Below, in pieces: positions 9,601-15,052 of a stretch of DNA of 15,052 bases. The notes under the pieces were generated by a model. It saw only the letters and a list, made by a program, of their open reading frames with translations. It ran no database searches and was not told the origin of the DNA. The translations under genes were made by a program, and so were the position numbers. The DNA lies in the NCBI GenBank assembly GCA_001970855.1, contig LSSN01001523.1:1-15052 (forward strand). The letters run 5' to 3'. Source of the DNA: Smittium culicis (Eukaryota; Kickxellomycota; Harpellomycetes; Harpellales; Legeriomycetaceae). Positions within the stretch are counted from its first letter, which is position 1. Each line of letters begins with the position of its first letter.

Positions 9601-9867
9601 AGATACTACGACAAAGATTGCATCTATTCAGACAATACCAAAACTGGTGTTGGCAAAGCACCAACGGCAGACCTCGCCACCCACAATTTCAGCGAATTAA
9701 GTAATGTAGCCGGCAGCTCAAGCAGCATCAAATCCTTCAGAGTCAAGAGCGAGTCTATGTTTTCGTCGGTGATTAAAAACATTAACAAGAAGAAAGACCT
9801 AGTTGTTTCCAAGTCCAAAAACTCGACAAAAGACATTATGAAAAGCTTCAAATCCAAATTCACATGA
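6662..9867 (+). CDS. Large fungal membrane protein with proline-rich repeats, three exons
   Basis: Three open frames join into one 951-residue protein: exons 6662-7462, 7678-8168 and 8304-9867. Intron 1 (7463-7677) has donor GTAAGT, branch CACTAAC and acceptor TTAG, phase 0. Intron 2 (8169-8303) has donor GTAATT, branch TCTAAC and acceptor ATAG, and its split codon gives Asn431. The start is the first ATG of the frame. Residues 20-73 are six 9-residue proline-rich repeats. A basic segment follows (KPYKKKRKAIKKFL). Two hydrophobic hairpins lie at about 328-360 and 443-481, each preceded by TWxxP (TWENPRNS, TWKIPSST). From about 520 to the end it is Ser/Asn-rich and likely disordered, ending in a Lys-rich tail. 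The paired hairpins and the following YRKLLLFPEWVLF resemble, from memory, fungal GRAM-type or DUF3292 membrane proteins, but I see no GRAM domain. The likely location is the endomembrane system; the role is unknown. Confidence 0.75.
6719..6880 (+). repeat. 27-bp coding minisatellite, six copies
   Basis: Six tandem 27-bp units start at 6719, 6746, 6773, 6800, 6827 and 6854, in frame with the membrane-protein gene. Each encodes nine residues of the form P-x-R/Q-D-S-V/L-P-x-x (for example PPRDSLPVS). Units differ at several bases, so the array is not freshly amplified. PxLPPR, a class II SH3-ligand pattern (PxxPxR), occurs at the first and last units, and several S/T-P sites could be kinase targets. 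Confidence 0.9.
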
Positions 9868-9955
9868 ACTTGCATATAGTATCTATTTTTCTTTTTTTTT
9901 TGAAGTGTCTAGCTATAAACTTATTTTTAAATAAATTAGTATGCCTGAACTATTA
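9868..9955 (+). terminator. 3' end of the membrane-protein gene
   Basis: AATAAA at 9930-9935 lies 63 nt past the stop at 9867, after a long T run. It is a plausible polyadenylation signal. Confidence 0.4.
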
Positions 9956-10426
9956 TTATAGCAAAGAAGTAACAATGTTTCTAAAGTTAAAGATAATAGT
10001 TAATTTATATTTTGCTATGATGTAGCAAAAAATTAAATTTTTATTAACAGTAACAAGACTAATTATAAAGAGTTTTATTATGAAAAGATTGTGTTTTTTA
10101 CTAGTGGTTCTTATTGTTTTTATAAGCCATATGCTTGTGTGATAGATCGTATTATACACATTCTTTTCGGAGTTATTAGCTTTGATATCCACAAAATACA
10201 GCTATATTTGGATTTGGTTGTCCACAACATCTAGAGCTTGGAATACTATTGGTCCAAAAATAAAAACCTGATTTTCTTTATCAGCTTTAATTTTTTGGTA
10301 GGTTTTATGAGTAAAAAAAAAAATTTTTTTTTTATTAAAGGCTAAACTTCCATCAAATATTACATAAGCACAAAAGTAAGAAATATATCTTGACTGGAAA
10401 TTTATCCACACAGATATTTGATGCAT
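9956..10426 (-). pseudogene. Probable broken SWIM-domain (Sws1/ZSWIM7-like) gene
   Basis: A minus frame opens with ATG at 10426 and reaches TAG at 10204-10202 after 74 codons. Its end, FIFGPIVFQALDVVDNQIQI, closely matches the conserved FxFG(x4)QALDxVD segment before the SWIM zinc finger in ZSWIM7/Sws1, a Shu-complex partner of Rad51 paralogues in homologous recombination. The same frame stays open after the TAG to 9956 and continues with ANNSEKNVYNTIYHTS, reminiscent of the family's next strand (xSxRxVYxV). The spacing is about six residues too long. No CxC...CxH zinc ligands follow. The frame also crosses an A/T homopolymer run. I infer a decayed or truncated copy; an undetected exon or a chance match remains possible. 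It would share a divergent promoter with uL13m. Confidence 0.42.
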
Positions 10427-10596
10427 TTATAGCCTTCTTCTGTATATTTCGCCTTTATAGATTAATTTCCAAAAATTTAAAAAAAAAAAAATCGATTCGA
10501 TAAGCACCGGCTCAAAACTATACTCGCTTCGAACATATTCTTCTAACTACTAAAAGTAAAGTAAAATAATCTTTTTTGTTTAAATAAAAGGAAACA
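10427..10596. promoter_or_regulatory. Divergent promoter region upstream of uL13m
   Basis: This 170-bp AT-rich stretch separates the uL13m ATG from the SWIM-like frame. It contains the palindrome ATCGATTCGAT at 10491-10501 just after an A run, and a short GC-bearing segment (GCACCGGC). No defined factor site is recognised. Confidence 0.3.
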
Positions 10597-11254
10597 ATGT
10601 CTACAGCAATAGGAAACGTAAGCATCCCAACCCTTCTCTTCTCATATTTATCACCCCCTTCAAAATACATGGAACCAGACTTTAAAATAATGTCTTGTCA
10701 AAAATATCTTTTTTTTTAAAAAAATTCATGGTAAATCCTTTTATTTGATTTGAAATTGATGTTTTTTTTTGTTTTTTTTTTTGGTTGTGGGAAAATAGAC
10801 GGCACTCGCATACTCGCGGGTGTGGCATCTTGTCGATGCAAAGGGCCAGATCCTGGGCCGTATGGGCACGAAGATCGCGACGGTACTGATGGGCAAGCAC
10901 AAGCCGATATTCGACAAGGCGAGCGATTGCGGCGATTACGTGGTTGTGATCAATGCGAAACATGTGGAAGTGAGCGGGCGCAAGTTCGAGCAGAAAGTGT
11001 ACAGACGGCACACGGGGCGACCGGGCGGGCTCAAGGAAACAAAGTACAGCGATCTGATTGCGGAAGATGCCAGTAAAGTGATCAAGCATGCAGTTAGTGG
11101 GATGTTGCCTAAGAACAAGCTGCGGGATGTGAGGATGACAAGACTACTTGTTTTCCCTGAGAGCGAGCATCCTTATGAGCAGAATATACTCAAGATGTAC
11201 GACTTGAAGGTGTCTACAGCCGTTAAGCCTATTTTCGACATTGAAAAGAAATGA
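10597..11254 (+). CDS. MRPL23: Mitochondrial ribosomal protein uL13m, two exons
   Basis: Large-subunit protein of the mitochondrial ribosome. The main exon (10799-11254) shows bacterial-type L13 signatures: VWHLVDAKGQILGR, KHKPIFD, CGDYVVVINAKHVEVSGRK, YRRHTGRPGGLKE, VSGMLPKNKLR and a final HPYEQNI. No suitable ATG opens this frame. A 21-nt exon 1 (10597-10617) encodes MSTAIGN and is followed by donor GTAAGC; a T-rich tract and acceptor AATAG end the 181-nt intron at 10798, phase 0. The joined start MSTAIGN-TALAYSRVWH aligns with yeast Mrpl23 (MSQKIGHSGLAFARLWH). The length is 158 residues, close to yeast's 163. The short N-terminus without a long presequence is normal for this family. Coding composition is clearly richer in G/C than its surroundings. 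It converges with SDHC. Confidence 0.93.
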
Positions 11255-11582
11255 TTTCATTTTAGCTTTTTTTTAGCTTTTACAATATATCTCTTTGTTA
11301 TCTATTTATTAAAAATATTTTCCTGAATCACAACTTTTTGATTTTAGATATCACCTCTTATTAAAATTCCTTCAGTGCTGGTAAATTTTACACTATATAG
11401 AATCAAGTGTGGCATTAAGCAATTTGAGCAAAAAATAAAAAAAGATACTTTTTTGATGAGTATAGAGATTAGTTACAAAATAGTTATTATAAACATCGTC
11501 TAAAAAAAAAAAGTGAAAAAAAAAAGTAAGGAGGATAAGCGAAATGCACTTAATAAATTTATTTAAAAAAAAAAATTCCTTT
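11255..11582. terminator. Convergent 3' region between uL13m and SDHC
   Basis: This 328-bp spacer holds both transcript ends. TTTATT at 11558-11563 reads AATAAA on the minus strand, 20 nt past the SDHC stop. On the plus strand an AATAAA-like stretch lies near 11433. Homopolymer A runs at about 11502-11525 and 11567-11576 flank the SDHC end. No gene is seen. Confidence 0.4.
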
Positions 11583-12521
11583 TTAGAAAAAGAAGGTAAG
11601 GTAAGAAGCGCAGGCAGCAGTGATTGCGAGGACAGCGATACCAGAAGATTGGACTTGTTTGAGAGACAAGAGTTTAGCGCGGGACCAGATCAAGAAGCGA
11701 ATTCCGGCGATGGAGTGGTAGCTTACAACAGCGGCACCAGCAAACTTGATAGAGTAGAAGATAGGATCAGGAATAGAAGCGACATAAGCCAAAGCGACTG
11801 ATGAGTCGAAGTGAAGACCAAAGAGGGGAGCCAAAGCAGCAGAGACGCAGCCAACCAAAGAGAGAGCAGAAAAAGAAAGAGCAGTGATACGGTTGGCACC
11901 GGACATGTAGAAGGATAAGGCTGGTTTGTAAATGCCCAAGTGAGGAGATAGAGGGCGGTTTTTCTTTGCTTCAACAGAGATCTCTTTGAAGGTAGAATAA
12001 GGCTTTTGAGCAAGAGTCAAGGAGGCATTATTAGAAATTCTAGATGCAAACAATGGTCTATCATATAAAAGGAGTACATTCGTATATTATAAAATTTGTG
12101 ATTGATCACGTATAAAAACACATGTTGAAGTATAATGAAGAGGGCTAGCAAATGTTTTATAAGGATAGTATAAAGGATAATAGTAACCTTGAAGAAGCGA
12201 CGATTCTAGAAATGGAAAAGGCTGATCTTGTGGTGCCCATTACACCAACTACACACAAGAAAGGATAGTTGAATTAATGTAAGTGGTAATTATGATATAA
12301 ACGATGCAAAATTTCAATTAAAGCAATGTGTATCATTAATAAAAACAAAGCAAGCTGTACATCAATAACTCGCGAGTGTTATGAATTACAAGTATTCATT
12401 TTAGATTCTGAGATGGAAAAAAAATGCATTTTTTTTGAATAGAAAATGTAAGAATCGAAATAAGAGAAAATGAAGATAATGGGCAGAGGTACTTACTTGA
12501 TCTTGCAGCTACTGAAAACAT
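11583..12521 (-). CDS. SDH3: Succinate dehydrogenase cytochrome b subunit (SDHC/Sdh3), three exons
   Basis: Membrane anchor of mitochondrial complex II, binding haem b and ubiquinone with SDHD. Exons are 12521-12497, 12248-12188 and 12057-11583. Intron 1 has donor GTAAGT and acceptor GTGTAG; intron 2 has the weaker donor GTTACT and acceptor GATAG. Phases agree and give 186 residues. The N-terminus (MFSVAARSIGVMGTTRSAFS, then ISRIVASSRPLFASR) is a good mitochondrial presequence: basic, Ser-rich and free of acidic residues. RPLSPHLGIYKP at 63-74 is the family signature. Three membrane helices follow, with the axial haem His143 in SYHSIAGIRF. Two usual histidines are changed: SxxHR is S81-G-A-N-R85, and GIRH is GIRF150. 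An internal ATG at 12240 could also start translation. Family identity is strong; the small exons are well supported by phase and content. Confidence 0.88.
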
Positions 12522-13817
12522 TTTGAATATGGTATTGCTTGTAAGTATATAAACAAAACAAGGAAAAGCAATCGGAACCTAAAAATTGGGTAAAGATGGT
12601 GGGAAAGGTTATTACAGGTATTTATATTTTAGTGAATCAAACAAGAACCGATTAGTGAACTGGTTTGTATCAAAAATGATGTAATGAAGAGAACTTTTTT
12701 GATTAGATAACAGTTGGAGTATATTGTATATCGAGGGGTTATTAGATTATGATGGGCAAGTAGACATATTATATTTGAAGGAAAAAAAAAATTACTTACC
12801 TAATTATATCAGAAAATAAACAAAGAGAGAATGTTATTAAACGTAGTGCAGTGAAAATAATAGTAAAAAAAGATTTTTTAATTTGAAGAATATAGCAAGT
12901 CTTTATTTCAATGACACAGCTAAAACAATAATAACAGATTGACCTTTTTTTTAAACCGTAGCTGATTTCTATGGAGAGCCCTGTAAAATTGGCCTATTTA
13001 ATTTGAGGCACTGATTTAAGCGCCGAGTTGGCCAAAGCTTCTCCCTAGCCCTAATCTCTGCCTTTTCCCTTCTTGCCCCTTTCTCTAGCCCTTTAATCTA
13101 ATCATCTCCGCTATCTATATTATTCTACGTTTAGCCCACACGCCCTAATCCGCTATCTTTAATCTACACCCTAATCCACTATATTAATCTACGCTATAAT
13201 CCGATATCTTTAATCTAACACTTTATTTAAACTCGGCCTCCTATTGGCATGATAACAGCACAATCCGCCTCCCCTGTATTCGCTATTTCTTCTTTATTTT
13301 GTGACTGGACAATTTCTAGCTGTAAATCACCTAATCATCTTCTCGAACAGTACAAATAACCTATTTTATCTCCAATTGATTAATCATTTACCCGATTTAA
13401 TCTACACATATAAAGATAGGTTATTATAGATACTATTCATGGCCAATAAGGAACAGGCAGTTAATCTATATAGTGAATTTCCAGCAAATAGAATAAAAGT
13501 AATCAAGTTCTAACACTATGAAATTTATATTCAAAGCATCAATGCTTTTGCAATTTTAATGCCATATTTGAGCTTTTATTACTGGCCAACTAATATAGAT
13601 TTACTCAGTTAAAATGTAAAAAATTAACCTTTATTGGCTTACATTTTATAGGTAGCAAATAGAAGGCGTAAATAAAAAATATAGACAAATAAAAAACTCG
13701 AACTTAAAAAGAGCTGCTTTGAGAGACGGCAGGATGTTTGTTTTGTATGTTTAGTAGTGCTTAAAGAGGAGTCTAAAAGACGCACGCTAGATCTTTTGGT
13801 CAGAAGTGGCTTATACT
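12522..13817. other. 1.3-kb spacer between SDHC and the FAD oxidoreductase
   Basis: This contains the SDHC promoter and the 3' end of the FAD gene. No coding frame or RNA gene is supported. Notable contents are a pyrimidine-rich block at about 13038-13100 and degenerate tandem repeats at 13105-13219. Confidence 0.5.
13105..13219 (+). repeat. Degenerate ~26-bp tandem repeat, about four copies
   Basis: Three adjacent units at 13143-13168, 13169-13193 and 13194-13219 share the pattern CCCTAATCCGCTATCTTTAA followed by TCTAC. A more diverged copy beginning TCTCCGCTATCTATATTATT lies at 13105-13129, separated by about 13 bp. A C/T-rich block precedes the array. It resembles telomeric CCCTAA only superficially. 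It sits about 580-700 bp upstream of SDHC. Confidence 0.6.
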
Positions 13818-15052
13818 TCAGGGCAAAAAGCGGTCAATATGGAACATATCCAAGCTCTTGACAGCCAGTAGCGTACTATCGTCTTGGTTGGTACATAGTT
13901 GGGATAGGATCAGGCCTGTGATGGGCCCATTCAGAATTCCCCAGCAGCTGTGCCCAGCGCCTACAAACACTCCATCCAATTGGCCGATTCTGCTGATAAC
14001 CGGGAGACCGCAGTTTCTAACAGGCAAATACCCAGCCCCAGTCGAAACAGGCGTAACTTCATCAGTGCTGTTCATAAGGTTATTGTATATCGATGCTAGT
14101 TTATTGAAAGAGGATAGTTTCCCGATGCCACTGCTGCTTCCCAAACCGTCCAGTTCTTTTGGAACAATTATGGCGTCATCCAGCGCCTCGCCGCATACGA
14201 ACAGGGTGTTGTCCGGTCTGGGGTAAAACTCGATTTCGTCGCCATCTTTATACTTGCTGCCAGATATGCTGACGAACAGCGCTTGTGCGGGTATCTGTTC
14301 TTTCGGTTTGAAAATCGAGTTGTGTGCCAGCAAGCCGTAAATGTCAAAGTAGCTTTTGGGCAGATCTGCGAATATTTGGTACTCGCGAGCATAGTACGTC
14401 CACGGGCCCATGCAAACCAGCACTTTGGTCGCTACAAGATAATTACCATCGCTCAAAGTCAGAGTGTACTTGTGCAAGTCAGCGGCGGCTTCGTTTGACC
14501 TTTTTATATCTGTGACGCCTGCAAGAACGAGCCGCGCACCCCTGCTTGCGGCTTCTTGCCACAGAGTTTCAACAAGAAGCTTCGGCGTAACTTGTGCAGT
14601 ATCGCCGGTTGAGCCGATTTGCATGCTGCTTATAATGGCATCTTGCTTTAACCACGAAATTTCGGTATCACCATTGGCCACTTGCTCGCTCGCCGATTCG
14701 CTAGTTTTTGCGGAATTCGGAGCGCACTCGACGCTGTACGTGGATAATCGCCTGTACCCATACCTGGAGTACCCGTCCAGTTCGTCGGCCAGCTGCTGGT
14801 GCAAATCGAATCCTTTTGTGCTTAGCTCCTCTATATCCGTACCTTGATGGAACGTCCCCTTCGCAAGAAACCCCCCTGCAGCGCCAGATGCACAGCTGGC
14901 TAGACCCTGCCTCTCTACAAGTACAATATCGACTTCTCGCTGCCCGTTGCCGCTGGAGCCTTTGTTAAGCTCCTCGTAATACTTTGATAAAAAGTACGCT
15001 GACGAAACGCCCACCACACCACCGCCTATAATCACTATCCTCTCAGTTTCAG
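13818..15052 (-). CDS. FAD-dependent oxidoreductase, Tda3-like (N-terminus beyond the window)
   Basis: About 411 residues are visible, ending in a TGA at 13820-13818; the frame is open to the right edge, so the start lies outside. The Rossmann dinucleotide motif IVIIGGGVVGVSSAYFLS is followed by VDIVLVERQGLASCASGAAG and GGFLAK, then YGYRRLSTYSV, a pattern of the fungal Tda3-like branch of the D-amino-acid-oxidase (DAO) fold. The C-terminus has GVFVGAGHSCWGILNGPITG, the second FAD-contacting segment. Yeast Tda3 affects endosome-to-Golgi recycling; its substrate is unknown, and nothing here reveals one. Third codon positions are much richer in G/C than in the AT-rich genes to the left. No internal stop or intron is seen in the visible part. 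Confidence 0.88.
   Translation of the reverse strand, partial: ETERIVIIGGGVVGVSSAYFLSKYYEELNKGSSGNGQREVDIVLVERQGLASCASGAAGGFLAKGTFHQGTDIEELSTKGFDLHQQLADELDGYSRYGYRRLSTYSVECAPNSAKTSESASEQVANGDTEISWLKQDAIISSMQIGSTGDTAQVTPKLLVETLWQEAASRGARLVLAGVTDIKRSNEAAADLHKYTLTLSDGNYLVATKVLVCMGPWTYYAREYQIFADLPKSYFDIYGLLAHNSIFKPKEQIPAQALFVSISGSKYKDGDEIEFYPRPDNTLFVCGEALDDAIIVPKELDGLGSSSGIGKLSSFNKLASIYNNLMNSTDEVTPVSTGAGYLPVRNCGLPVISRIGQLDGVFVGAGHSCWGILNGPITGLILSQLCTNQDDSTLLAVKSLDMFHIDRFLP

Noticed and set aside
10682..11089. 135-codon minus frame opposite uL13m
   Set aside because: It is antisense to the conserved uL13m exon and arises from its GC-rich codons.
13143..13219. Interstitial telomere repeat (CCCTAA)
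   Set aside because: CCCTAA occurs only within a longer ~26-bp unit and not as a uniform hexamer array.
13105..13219. CRISPR array
   Set aside because: The units are adjacent without distinct spacers, are degenerate, and the window is eukaryotic.
14164..14968. Several 60-127-codon frames within the FAD oxidoreductase region
   Set aside because: They overlap the intact conserved DAO-fold frame and are shadows of its GC-rich codons.

Overview
The window looks like nuclear DNA of a fungus. Five of the genes need GT-AG introns or have clear fungal or mitochondrial-precursor homologues: cytosolic ribosomal protein uL24, mitochondrial ribosomal protein uL13m, succinate dehydrogenase subunit C with a spliced presequence, a secreted M28 aminopeptidase and a Tda3-like FAD oxidoreductase. 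Non-coding DNA is very AT-rich with many homopolymer runs. The lineage cannot be fixed from sequence alone. An AT-rich early-diverging fungus is a guess.

Layout, left to right. Positions 1-271 (-) hold the 5' part of an unrecognised protein that runs off the left edge. Positions 686-1695 (-) hold uL24 (RPL26), with a 16-nt first exon and a 620-nt intron. After about 1 kb of AT-rich spacer, 2715-3911 (-) encode a secreted zinc aminopeptidase (M28/LAP type). A 2.75-kb gene-free stretch follows, with several inverted repeats. Positions 6662-9867 (+) form one three-exon gene for a roughly 951-residue membrane protein. It has a 9-residue proline-rich tandem repeat, two membrane hairpins each preceded by a TWxxP motif, and a long Ser/Asn-rich tail. 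Positions 9956-10426 (-) carry what looks like a broken SWIM-domain (Sws1/ZSWIM7) gene. Positions 10597-11254 (+) are uL13m (MRPL23), with a 21-nt first exon. It converges on 11583-12521 (-), a three-exon SDHC gene. A 1.3-kb spacer with degenerate ~26-bp tandem repeats leads to 13818-15052 (-), a Tda3-like FAD oxidoreductase whose N-terminus lies beyond the right edge.

The genes are not an operon or cluster. They are ordinary housekeeping functions (cytosolic and mitochondrial translation, respiratory complex II, secreted proteolysis, endosomal oxidoreductase) around one lineage-specific-looking membrane protein. The main corrections over a simple ORF reading are the reconstructed exons. Three genes start in exons of only 16-25 nt, and three adjacent open frames at 6.7-9.9 kb join in phase into one gene. 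I found no convincing previously undescribed multi-gene system. The items most worth a second look are the membrane protein, the SWIM remnant, the altered haem-pocket residues in SDHC and the repeat elements.
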